From IMG/VR virus record IMGVR_UViG_3300035201_000241, positions 1-41,011 of that record: a stretch of 41,011 nt of DNA; one strand, written 5' to 3'. Source of the stretch: a virus. The notes beneath the pieces are model-generated. The model had not been told where the DNA came from, ran no database searches, and saw only the letters and a list, made by a program, of their open reading frames with translations. Of this stretch, positions 5,733 to 11,448 are shown piece by piece (position 1 is the first letter of the stretch; each line of letters starts with the position of its first letter). A program made the position numbers and the translations under genes.

Positions 5733-5808
5733 CATAATAGCTCTAATGTATGGTTATCTCATCGTAATTAACCAACTATTGTTTCACACTATCCCCCAAA
5801 CATTATGA
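5725..5808 (+). CDS. Membrane micropeptide, 27 aa
   Basis: This frame overlaps its upstream neighbour by 8 nt and its downstream neighbour by an ATGA, so it fills the only gap in the run. Residues 2-20 are hydrophobic (INIIALMYGYLIVINQLLF), one transmembrane helix. The coupling on both sides is the main argument that it is translated. Function unknown. Confidence 0.45.
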   Translation: MINIIALMYGYLIVINQLLFHTIPQTL

Positions 5809-6011
5809 ACACTAATTTTCAACTAAGACAAGCACTTTGTGAGGGTATTCTTGATAATATGGATCCTTCAGAAATGGCACAATTTATATACGACTCATTA
5901 GAATTGTCCTATGATAAGTATTCTGACAATGAGTTAAAAAGCGAGATAGAAGAACAATTAGGAGAGGAACATTTAGCATCAGTTCTTAACACTATTAAGG
6001 AGGAAGTATGA
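5805..6011 (+). CDS. Small helical protein, 68 aa
   Basis: The pattern LRQALCEGILDNMDPSEMAQ, then LELSYDKYSDNELKSEIEEQL is one I associate with a small conserved family in cyanophages (perhaps the one labelled DUF7326). It is acidic and all-helical. It overlaps both neighbours by 4 nt. The family name is from memory and the function is unknown. Confidence 0.65.
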   Translation: MNTNFQLRQALCEGILDNMDPSEMAQFIYDSLELSYDKYSDNELKSEIEEQLGEEHLASVLNTIKEEV

Positions 6012-6358
6012 CAACAAAGTACAATCAATTAGTAGACAATTTGGTAAACTCAATGAAACAATCAACAGACAACATTTACTCAGTTCCTGATAACAATCCA
6101 AGGAAAAGTTTCGATGAATTGTATGAAGAATATAGTAGTAAATCTATCCCAGAACAAGTAAACAATTTAAAGCAATTAGGTCGTAAGTTAGTATCACAAA
6201 TAGATGGAATAGTTGATAAGTTAAATGTTATAATAGAGGATATAGAAGAGGAAGAAAGTAATAATAAGGAGTTTGAAATTACAGTAGACCCATTAACACA
6301 TAAGGTCATATATAACACTGAATTAAATGAATATAAGGTAGTAAGAAGAGAGGACTAA
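6008..6358 (+). CDS. Hypothetical coiled-coil protein, 116 aa
   Basis: AAGGAGG (5998-6004) precedes the ATG and the start overlaps the previous stop. A disordered N-terminal third is followed by a long helix (PEQVNNLKQLGRKLVSQIDG, continuing to IIEDIEEEES, about 50-87) with heptad-like hydrophobic spacing, then a short strand-rich tail (ITVDPLTHKVIYN). It is the last gene of the array before the terminator at 6393. No family is recognised. Confidence 0.7.
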   Translation: MTTKYNQLVDNLVNSMKQSTDNIYSVPDNNPRKSFDELYEEYSSKSIPEQVNNLKQLGRKLVSQIDGIVDKLNVIIEDIEEEESNNKEFEITVDPLTHKVIYNTELNEYKVVRRED

Positions 6359-6392
6359 TTATACCTAACCTGTGGAAAACTATTGTATACTT

Positions 6393-6416
6393 AAGGGGTC
6401 TAATCACCCCTTTTTT
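6393..6416 (+). terminator. Intrinsic terminator closing the small-gene array
   Basis: AAGGGGT (6393-6399) pairs with ACCCCTT (6406-6412), loop CTAATC, in a run of six T residues (6411-6416). It separates the 4891-6358 array from the non-coding region that follows. Confidence 0.85.
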
Positions 6417-6640
6417 AGTATCAATTAATACCAAACATATATTAAAAAGGTTTATAAATGGTCGAATAAATAGCACCCCGTTGTTTATACGTTTTCCACA
6501 AGTATGTTGAAAAGTAGTGTATAATAGGGGAAAAGTATGTGGAATAAGTTGTTAGTAAAGGAGTTATAATTGTACTAGAGAAGGTGATAAGAATGCTCAA
6601 TTATTTGTGTTCTTAAATGTGCTCAGACGTTGTGATCTAA

Positions 6641-6700
6641 GCGAGCGTAGTATAACACAATCGCTCGCAAACTACAAGGGTCTGGGTAACATTTTGTAGT
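6641..6700 (+). repeat. Two adjacent inverted repeats (possible RNA hairpins)
   Basis: GCGAGCG (6641-6647) with CGCTCGC (6662-6668), then ACTACAA (6671-6677) with TTGTAGT (6694-6700). Both are 7 bp and perfect, with 14- and 16-nt loops. TTGTG (6630-6634) can pair with CACAA (6656-6660) in the first loop, giving a pseudoknot-like arrangement. The GC-rich first stem stands out from its AT-rich surroundings. No T-run follows, so these are not terminators. Confidence 0.5.
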
Positions 6701-6768
6701 ATAATACCAAACCAGTTCAGTATAAACTAGAACCGATAGTTTAGGTTCGTTATGTAACACAAATGTAC

Positions 6769-6776
6769 TATAAATA
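6769..6776 (+). promoter_or_regulatory. T4-type late promoter motif TATAAATA
   Basis: An exact match to the T4 late promoter word, 70 nt upstream of the ATG at 6847 and 11 nt upstream of a sigma-70 -35 box. It suggests that the same gene could also be read late. Confidence 0.5.
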
Positions 6777-6787
6777 TCTTACACTAC

Positions 6788-6816
6788 TTGACACTTTTCC
6801 ACAGTTATGTTATAGT
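6788..6816 (+). promoter_or_regulatory. Sigma-70 promoter for the 6847 gene
   Basis: TTGACA (6788-6793), 17-bp spacer, TATAGT (6811-6816). The expected start near 6823 gives a leader of about 24 nt. The spacer contains a TTTTCCACA box found elsewhere in this region. Confidence 0.8.
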
Positions 6817-6846
6817 ACTAACTAACACTCCCAGGGGTCTAATCTC

Positions 6847-7005
6847 ATGCCAGTTTCTAACGCTTACTGTAGTGCTGCTAAGTATAGAATAACACTAGAA
6901 TTAGATGTGCTCGATGACTTTAATCCCCGGCAGATTAACTGGGCAAAAATGTTTGAATTGGCAGAAGATGAGTCCGTAGAGTGTTACATTGAAGAATTAG
7001 ATTAG
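6847..7005 (+). CDS. Small conserved cyanophage protein, 52 aa
   Basis: After MPVSNAYCSAAK comes KYRITLELDVLDDFNPRQIN, then WAKMFELAEDESVECYIEEL, a beta-helix pattern I remember as recurring in small cyanophage proteins. It is transcribed from the consensus promoter at 6788. It is followed 16 nt later by leader copy E. Function unknown; early expression suggests a host-interaction role, but this is inference. Confidence 0.75.
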   Translation: MPVSNAYCSAAKYRITLELDVLDDFNPRQINWAKMFELAEDESVECYIEELD

Positions 7006-7020
7006 GAGTTAGTTATTATA

Positions 7021-7056
7021 AGGGGGTACGCTTAAAGTGTCCCCCTAATGAACACT
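7021..7056 (+). promoter_or_regulatory. Structured leader element, copy E (helix 1 only)
   Basis: The core at 7022-7042 is identical to B-D. Here helix 1 is longest: AGGGGG (7021-7026) with CCCCCT (7041-7046), then bulged T27, then ACGC with GTGT, loop TTAAA, giving 10 pairs. The second closing helix of B-D is missing. Instead AGTGT (7036-7040) could pair with ACACT (7052-7056), an alternative fold that would open helix 1. It ends 15 nt before the next ATG. Confidence 0.6.
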
Positions 7057-7071
7057 CAACACCAGTCAATC

Positions 7072-7182
7072 ATGACCACAGTTTATAACACTGAAGCACT
7101 GCTATTTGCGCTAGAAGATGCACAAACAGGCAGAGAATTGCTAGAGGTTATTGATGCTTTCGTAGCAGAGATTAGCGACTAG
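7072..7182 (+). CDS. Small conserved hypothetical protein, 36 aa
   Basis: The sequence TEALLFALEDAQTGRELLEV followed by IDAFVAEI is a helical hairpin. From memory, short proteins of this type recur in cyanophages and marine picocyanobacteria, so it may be host-related. It lies 15 nt after leader E and before the dyad at 7201. No Shine-Dalgarno sequence is obvious. Confidence 0.65.
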   Translation: MTTVYNTEALLFALEDAQTGRELLEVIDAFVAEISD

Positions 7183-7200
7183 TTCTTATTACAAACTGTG

Positions 7201-7227
7201 TACCCCTTGATTGACACTCAGGGGGTA
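7201..7227. promoter_or_regulatory. Dyad over the -35 region (possible operator)
   Basis: TACCCCTTGA (7201-7210) and TCAGGGGGTA (7218-7227) form a 10-bp inverted repeat with one G-T pair. Its 7-nt centre, TTGACAC, contains the complete -35 box of the promoter at 7211. There is no T-run, so it is not an intrinsic terminator; a repressor or activator site is the simplest reading. Confidence 0.45.
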
Positions 7228-7239
7228 TAATAGTATAAT
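7211..7239 (+). promoter_or_regulatory. Consensus sigma-70 promoter
   Basis: TTGACA (7211-7216), 17-bp spacer, TATAAT (7234-7239): both hexamers match the consensus. An overlapping TATAAT at 7226-7231 has the wrong spacing. Transcription would begin near 7246, giving a leader of about 200 nt before the ATG at 7447, or a small RNA. Confidence 0.85.
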
Positions 7240-7397
7240 GACAGTATATGCGTAAAACACAGTATTTGCGCCCTTTTGTGTTACCTTGCCGCGCCGCGTT
7301 GCCTTAGCTTAAAAAAAGGGTCCTATCTAGGCTACAAAAGTGGGACTATACGAGATCATTATATAAAAAAATCTGAAAAAATTTCTGGGACCCACAA

Positions 7398-7417
7398 GGT
7401 CGCACAGGGGTCGCACA
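7398..7417 (+). repeat. Tandem GGTCGCACA repeat in a long leader
   Basis: Two copies of GGTCGCACA (7398-7406 and 7409-7417) start 11 bp apart, about one helical turn. They lie in the roughly 200-nt untranslated stretch between the promoter at 7211 and the ATG at 7447. Protein-binding sites or a structured leader are possible. Confidence 0.4.
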
Positions 7418-7446
7418 AAACCTATATACAAAAACGCCCAGGTATT

Positions 7447-7668
7447 ATGAAAGATGAAACGATTTATCATATATACGCGAAGAATGTGTGTTTATATCCG
7501 TGCCTAAAAGAAGAGGAGTTCAAAGTAAAATGGGCAGAACTCAAAGGAATGGTTGGGTTAATGAAGACAGATTACATAGAAGAAGACCTGAGTTTTGTGG
7601 AATGCCCAGCAGATAATGTGGGCACCGGTGGGGGTTCTTATGATGATAATTTAGAACCGTCATATTAA
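7447..7668 (+). CDS. Conserved cyanophage protein (YHIYAK type), 73 aa
   Basis: The recognisable protein begins at ATG7447: TIYHIYAKNVCLYPCLKEEE, then FKVKWAELKGMVGLMKTDY and EEDLSFVECP. The frame is open for 57 codons further upstream, but without an ATG and with unlike composition, so I use the internal start. Similar short proteins occur in many cyanomyoviruses, as I remember. Two Cys (11 and 15) lie in the first strand. A Gly/Ser/Asp tail follows. The role is unknown. Expression is likely from the promoter at 7211. Confidence 0.75.
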   Translation: MKDETIYHIYAKNVCLYPCLKEEEFKVKWAELKGMVGLMKTDYIEEDLSFVECPADNVGTGGGSYDDNLEPSY

Positions 7669-7688
7669 CCGAACAGAAAAAAAACTAA

Positions 7689-7717
7689 TTGACACTCTAC
7701 ATATATTAGAGTATAAT
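7689..7717 (+). promoter_or_regulatory. Consensus sigma-70 promoter for the 7740 operon
   Basis: TTGACA (7689-7694), 17-bp spacer, TATAAT (7712-7717). Start near 7724, leader of about 16 nt containing an AAAGGAC ribosome site. It drives the genes at 7740, 8515 and 8681, which end at the terminator at 8834. Confidence 0.85.
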
Positions 7718-7739
7718 GAATTGAAAGGACTTAGGATTT

Positions 7740-8510
7740 ATGGCAAAAGGATTTACAGTCAAAGCAAACTCACCAAAACCTAAAGCAAAGGAAGAGTGGG
7801 ACATTGACGCAATCAAGGCAAGAATGAAGGGGAAGGCAATAGTCTTCTGCTTACCTGGGAGGGGAGTTTCCTACATTTTCTTGAAGAACTTTGTACAGTT
7901 ATGTTTTGATATTGTACAGAATCAGATGAGTATACAGATATCTCAGGATTACTCATCGATGGTAAACTTTGCAAGATGTAAGTGTCTTGGAGCAAACGTC
8001 TTAAGGGGTAAAGACCAGATTCCATGGGACGGAAAATTAAACTACGATTATCAACTCTGGATTGACTCGGATATTGTCTTTGACACTAACAAGTTCTGGC
8101 AGTTATGTGATCTTTCATTAAATGCAGAGGGCGAAGAGAAAGCAATCACAGCAGGTTGGTATGCCACTGAAGACGGAAAGACGACAAGTGTTGCCCATTG
8201 GTTAGACGAAGAGGATTTCCGTAAGAATGGTGGAGTTATGAACCATGAAACGGTAGAATCTATCAGTAAGCGTCGTAAGCCTTTTACAGTTGACTACACT
8301 GGGTTTGGATGGGTGATGATTCAAAAGGGCGTTTTTGAGAAACTCCCATATCCTTGGTTTGCTCCTAAGATGCAAGTCTTTGAGTCTGGCGCAGTCCAGG
8401 ATATGTGTGGAGAGGACGTAAGTTTCTGTCTCGATGCAATCGAGGAAGGTTATGATATCTGGTGCGATCCTCGTATTAGAGTCGGCCACGAAAAAACTCG
8501 TGTCATTTAA
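7740..8510 (+). CDS. Glycosyltransferase-like protein (GT-A fold), 256 aa
   Basis: After a Lys-rich N-terminus (1-30) the protein shows a GT-A pattern: strand KAIVFCLPGRG (32-42), NFARCKCLGANV (76-87), then LWIDSDIVF (106-114) with a DxD metal/nucleotide-sugar motif Asp109-Ser-Asp111. A late conserved block has TGFGWVMIQKGVF (187-199) and GEDVSFC (224-230), the position of a catalytic acid in family-2-like enzymes, then VGH (248-250). It probably transfers a sugar from a nucleotide sugar; the acceptor (phage DNA, virion protein or host glycan) cannot be told. It is the first gene of a sigma-70 operon just upstream of the late region. Confidence 0.75.
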   Translation: MAKGFTVKANSPKPKAKEEWDIDAIKARMKGKAIVFCLPGRGVSYIFLKNFVQLCFDIVQNQMSIQISQDYSSMVNFARCKCLGANVLRGKDQIPWDGKLNYDYQLWIDSDIVFDTNKFWQLCDLSLNAEGEEKAITAGWYATEDGKTTSVAHWLDEEDFRKNGGVMNHETVESISKRRKPFTVDYTGFGWVMIQKGVFEKLPYPWFAPKMQVFESGAVQDMCGEDVSFCLDAIEEGYDIWCDPRIRVGHEKTRVI

Positions 8511-8514
8511 GAAA

Positions 8515-8694
8515 ATGGCACCGTTTGGAAGTAAACCCGGTTTCTCGAATAAGACAGACGAACAACTCTGGTATGAAATCAGTGAAAATCTTACTGAATT
8601 AGGAAAGAGGGACGCTGTTCAATATCAGGTGCGGGCCTCGAAGGAGTCCGTAATAGCAAAATTGAAAGAATTGGAGGAAAATGGCAAAATCTAG
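8515..8694 (+). CDS. Small hypothetical protein, 59 aa
   Basis: ATG8515 is used because it follows the previous stop by 4 nt and starts the compact sequence APFGSKPGFSNKTDEQLWYE; codons upstream lie within the glycosyltransferase gene. The rest is helical (ISENLTELGKRDAVQYQVRA, then VIAKLKELEENGKI). It overlaps the next gene by 14 nt. No function is recognised. Confidence 0.65.
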   Translation: MAPFGSKPGFSNKTDEQLWYEISENLTELGKRDAVQYQVRASKESVIAKLKELEENGKI

Positions 8695-8830
8695 ACAAGG
8701 GATTTATGGTACAGGGGATTTTTTCTTTGCACCGCCGAAGAAAACTCGTCAGGGAAGGTCCGAAAACACCAAACTCGCGCCTTCCTCTCGTAACAAAGCA
8801 AAGAAGAAGTATCGAGGACAAGGAAAATGA
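8681..8830 (+). CDS. Conserved short basic cyanophage protein, 49 aa
   Basis: The sequence starts MAKSRQGIYGTGDFFFAPPK and ends SSRNKAKKKYRGQGK. I recognise it as a short, strongly conserved protein of T4-like cyanophages. It is very basic and likely binds nucleic acid or the virion, but no role is established. GGAGG (8673-8677) lies 3 nt before the ATG. It overlaps the 8515 gene and is followed 3 nt after its stop by a strong terminator. A longer frame at 8706-8891 in another phase is a shadow. Confidence 0.85.
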   Translation: MAKSRQGIYGTGDFFFAPPKKTRQGRSENTKLAPSSRNKAKKKYRGQGK

Positions 8831-8833
8831 CCC

Positions 8834-8859
8834 AAAAGAGCGTTTTTACGCTCTTTTTT
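8834..8859 (+). terminator. Strong intrinsic terminator before the late module
   Basis: AAAAGAGCG (8834-8842) pairs with CGCTCTTTT (8849-8857), loop TTTTTA, with T residues to 8859. It separates the sigma-70 operon from the late genes. Confidence 0.9.
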
Positions 8860-8863
8860 CATG

Positions 8864-8871
8864 TGTAAATA
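8864..8871 (+). promoter_or_regulatory. Weak late promoter candidate TGTAAATA
   Basis: It matches the TAAATA core of the other late motifs but has TG in front. It sits 25 nt before the ATG at 8897 and just after the terminator, where a new promoter is needed. Confidence 0.4.
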
Positions 8872-8896
8872 GAAAAAAATCGCGGATTTAGTGAAA

Positions 8897-9076
8897 ATGT
8901 CTAGACTACCATCTACATACAACGAAAAAATGCTTAGAGAAATCGCAAATGATGCAATTACACCTAAAAAAAGCGATAGAAAAGTTCAAAATGACCTCTA
9001 TGAACGTGCCGAAGACGGTGATTTTTACGAAGGATTGGACTATGACGACGATATGATCCCTTCTGCACAAGTTTAG
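8897..9076 (+). CDS. Small acidic protein upstream of gp25, 59 aa
   Basis: ATG8897 is preferred to GTG8891. The N-terminus MSRLPSTYNEKML is followed by a basic patch (TPKKSDRKVQ) and an acidic aromatic tail (DGDFYEGLDYDDDMIPSAQV). Its place between the terminator at 8834 and the gp25 late promoter suggests a late gene, perhaps a virion or assembly protein. No family is recognised. Confidence 0.65.
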   Translation: MSRLPSTYNEKMLREIANDAITPKKSDRKVQNDLYERAEDGDFYEGLDYDDDMIPSAQV

Positions 9077-9088
9077 TTAAAGATCCTT

Positions 9089-9096
9089 AATAAATA
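9089..9096 (+). promoter_or_regulatory. Late promoter AATAAATA for gp25
   Basis: The TAAATA core lies 22 nt upstream of the gp25 ATG, the spacing shared by most late motifs in this window. It heads the baseplate genes gp25-gp6-gp7. Confidence 0.7.
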
Positions 9097-9118
9097 ACTA
9101 ATAATTTTATAATTTCTA

Positions 9119-9520
9119 ATGCCTCTCCAAAAGGTAAGTCAAGGATTTAAGGACATTAGCATGTCATTTCAGTCTAACCCACTGAATAATGACCTTATTG
9201 GGCTTAAAAACGAAAACGCAATTGCTCGTTCTGTTAAAAACATAGTTTTTACAGTTCCTGGAGAGAAGTTTTTTAATGAAGACTTTGGATCTGAGATTTC
9301 TGCCATACTTTTTGAGAATGTTGATGATATTTCAGCTGCAGAAATTGAGGATCAAATTACATTATCTATTGAAAATTATGAACCAAGAGTGAAATTGCTC
9401 AGTGTAGTAGCAATTCCTGATTTTGATAATAACCAATTTGATACTGTTATCAATTATGAAATTATAGGTATGGATATTCCACCACAAGAACTACAATTCG
9501 TTTTGCAACCAACAAGATAA
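9119..9520 (+). CDS. 25: Baseplate wedge protein gp25
   Basis: This 133-aa protein matches the gp25/GPW lysozyme-like wedge family: the early NDLIGLKNENAIARSVKNIV block (about 25-44), PGEKFFNEDFGSEISAILFE (about 47-66) and the C-terminal strand pattern ending IPPQELQFVL. In T4, gp25 joins the wedge to the sheath start and the hub. The length equals T4 gp25 (about 132). It is separated from gp6 by one nucleotide, the usual cyanophage order. Confidence 0.93.
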   Translation: MPLQKVSQGFKDISMSFQSNPLNNDLIGLKNENAIARSVKNIVFTVPGEKFFNEDFGSEISAILFENVDDISAAEIEDQITLSIENYEPRVKLLSVVAIPDFDNNQFDTVINYEIIGMDIPPQELQFVLQPTR

Positions 9521-9521
9521 G

Positions 9522-11447
9522 ATGCCATTAGTCAATTTTTCAAATTTAGACTTTCAGCAGTTAAAAACGACTCTGAGAGATTATCTACAAGCAAATAGTA
9601 ATTTCACAGATTACGATTTTGAAGGTTCTAACCTTTCATCTATTCTTGATGTATTAGCATATAACACTTACATTACTTCATACAATGCCAACATGGTTAC
9701 GAATGAAGTTTTTATTGACAGTGCAACTCTAAGAGAAAATGTAGTTTCATTAGCAAGAAATATTGGATATTTACCTCGCTCAAGGACCGCTGCAACCGCC
9801 ACAATCAACTTCTTTGTCAATTGTGACTCAATCGTACCACCACCTGCTACACTAACCCTTAAAAAGGGTCCTGTAGTACGTACACAGGGTTCTTTTGGTA
9901 ACCAATCCTTCGTTTTTTGTATTTTAGAAGATATTACAGTTCCAGTCTATGATGGAGTTGCTACTTTTGATGAAATTCCTGTTTATCAAGGCACTCTTTT
10001 AACAAATACCTTTACATATAGTCGTAGAAACCCTGATCAACGTTTTATTTTACCAAATATTGGAGTTGACACTAATTTAATCACCGTTACAGTCAAAGCA
10101 AACGAATCTGCAACAGCATCAGTTAAATATAGTGCTCAAGATAGTCTTTTTGACATCGATTCTAATTCAAAAGTCTATTTTTTACAAGAAATTGAAGATG
10201 AGAGGTACGAACTCTTCTTTGGAGATGATATTTTCGGAAAAGCACTCGAAGAAGGTAATTTTGTTACAGCAGATTACATTATTAGCGATGGTGATGCTGC
10301 AAATGGCATTAGTGATTTCGCATTTTCAGGTAGATTGACTTATAATCGCAATTCTTTAGGTTATAACGTCACTACAGGTGTTTCTTTAATTACAACAGGT
10401 ACTATTTCAGCTGGTGGAGAAGAAATTGAAGCAGTTGAGTCAGTTAAGAAGTTTGCACCTCGAATTTATGCTTCTCAAAATCGTGCAGTTAGTGCAAATG
10501 ACTATGAAACACTAATTCCAGCAAAAATCTATCCAGAAACTGAATCTATTACCGTTTTTGGGGGAGAAGACCTAATTCCTCCTCAATATGGAAAAGTTTT
10601 CATCAGTATTAAACCAAGAAGTGGAGATTTCTTGCCAAACTTGATGAAAGAGAATATTAAAACGAAATTAAAGAAATATGCTGTTGCTGGAATCGTTCCA
10701 GAAATCCTTGATTTGAAATATCTCTACATTGAAGTTGATTCTAAGATATATTACAATTCTAACCTTGCTCCAAACGGTGCTTATGTTTCAAGTGTCGTTC
10801 AAGACAATGCACAGAAGTATGCAGAGTCTACAGAGTTGAATAAGTATGGTGCTAGGTTCAAATATAGTAAATTCTTAAAAATTATTGATGATAGTAACGA
10901 TTCTGTAACATCTAACATTACAACTGTCAATATGAGGAGAGATTTGAGAGTTGTATTAAATGCTGCTGCTGAGTATCAAGTTGGATTTGGTAATAAGTTC
11001 CATATTAAGAGTATGGACGGATATAACATCAAATCTTCTGCTTTTACAGTAAGTGGTGTTACTGAAAACGTTTATATATCTGATGTTCCTAATACTAACA
11101 GAACAAACGGATCTTTATTCTTATTTACTGTTCCTTCAGTCAATTCTACAACTCCAACAATTATAAGAAGGAATATTGGAACAATTGACTATGAAAATGG
11201 AATTGTAACCTTAAATCCTATTGTTATTGAATCTGGTAAGTTCAAAGATGGGCAATCCATTATTGAAATATCTGCTTGTCCTGCATCTAATGATGTTGTC
11301 GGATTACAGGACTTATATTTACAACTAGATATAAGTACAAGTAATTTTGAAACGATTGTTGACGAAATCTCATCGGGATTAGACCCAGCAGCATCAAATT
11401 ATGTTGTAACTTCCAGCTACTCTAACGGCGCACTAGTAAGAGCATAA
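9522..11447 (+). CDS. 6: Baseplate wedge protein gp6
   Basis: This 641-aa protein (T4 gp6 has 660) opens with a DYDFEGSNLSSILDVLAYNT block (29-48), then TNEVFIDSATLRENVVSLAR and NIGYLPRSR, typical of gp6/Baseplate_J-like proteins. A second recognisable part has KFAPRIYASQNRAVSANDYE. In T4 gp6 forms the ring that changes shape at contraction. The start is 1 nt after gp25; gp7 follows after 1 nt. No truncation is seen. Confidence 0.93.
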   Translation: MPLVNFSNLDFQQLKTTLRDYLQANSNFTDYDFEGSNLSSILDVLAYNTYITSYNANMVTNEVFIDSATLRENVVSLARNIGYLPRSRTAATATINFFVNCDSIVPPPATLTLKKGPVVRTQGSFGNQSFVFCILEDITVPVYDGVATFDEIPVYQGTLLTNTFTYSRRNPDQRFILPNIGVDTNLITVTVKANESATASVKYSAQDSLFDIDSNSKVYFLQEIEDERYELFFGDDIFGKALEEGNFVTADYIISDGDAANGISDFAFSGRLTYNRNSLGYNVTTGVSLITTGTISAGGEEIEAVESVKKFAPRIYASQNRAVSANDYETLIPAKIYPETESITVFGGEDLIPPQYGKVFISIKPRSGDFLPNLMKENIKTKLKKYAVAGIVPEILDLKYLYIEVDSKIYYNSNLAPNGAYVSSVVQDNAQKYAESTELNKYGARFKYSKFLKIIDDSNDSVTSNITTVNMRRDLRVVLNAAAEYQVGFGNKFHIKSMDGYNIKSSAFTVSGVTENVYISDVPNTNRTNGSLFLFTVPSVNSTTPTIIRRNIGTIDYENGIVTLNPIVIESGKFKDGQSIIEISACPASNDVVGLQDLYLQLDISTSNFETIVDEISSGLDPAASNYVVTSSYSNGALVRA

Positions 11448-11448
11448 A

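Larger units (their letters stand above)
6417..6787 (+). other. Non-coding regulatory stretch
   Basis: I find no convincing gene here; the longest ATG frames are about 10 codons. The stretch holds -10-like TATAAT boxes at 6520-6525 and 6700-6705 without a good -35, a TTTTCCACA box at 6492-6500 (repeated at 6795-6803, inverted near 6372-6380), paired inverted repeats at 6641-6700, and a T4-type late promoter word at 6769. It may encode a small RNA or be a control region. Confidence 0.5.

Noticed and set aside
1522-7056. Reading the element copies as a CRISPR-like array
   Set aside because: Copies are 1.4-2.6 kb apart with genes between, and no spacer pattern or cas gene is present.
1522-7056. 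Assigning the element to the glutamine riboswitch class
   Set aside because: The conserved bases I remember for that class are not found; a profile search would be needed before naming any class.
7226-7231. First TATAAT as the -10 box
   Set aside because: Only 9 bp from the TTGACA; the second TATAAT (7234-7239) has the proper 17-bp spacing.
8706-8891. 61-aa + strand frame across the end of the sigma-70 operon
   Set aside because: It overlaps the well-recognised 49-aa gene (8681-8830) in another phase and runs through the terminator at 8834.
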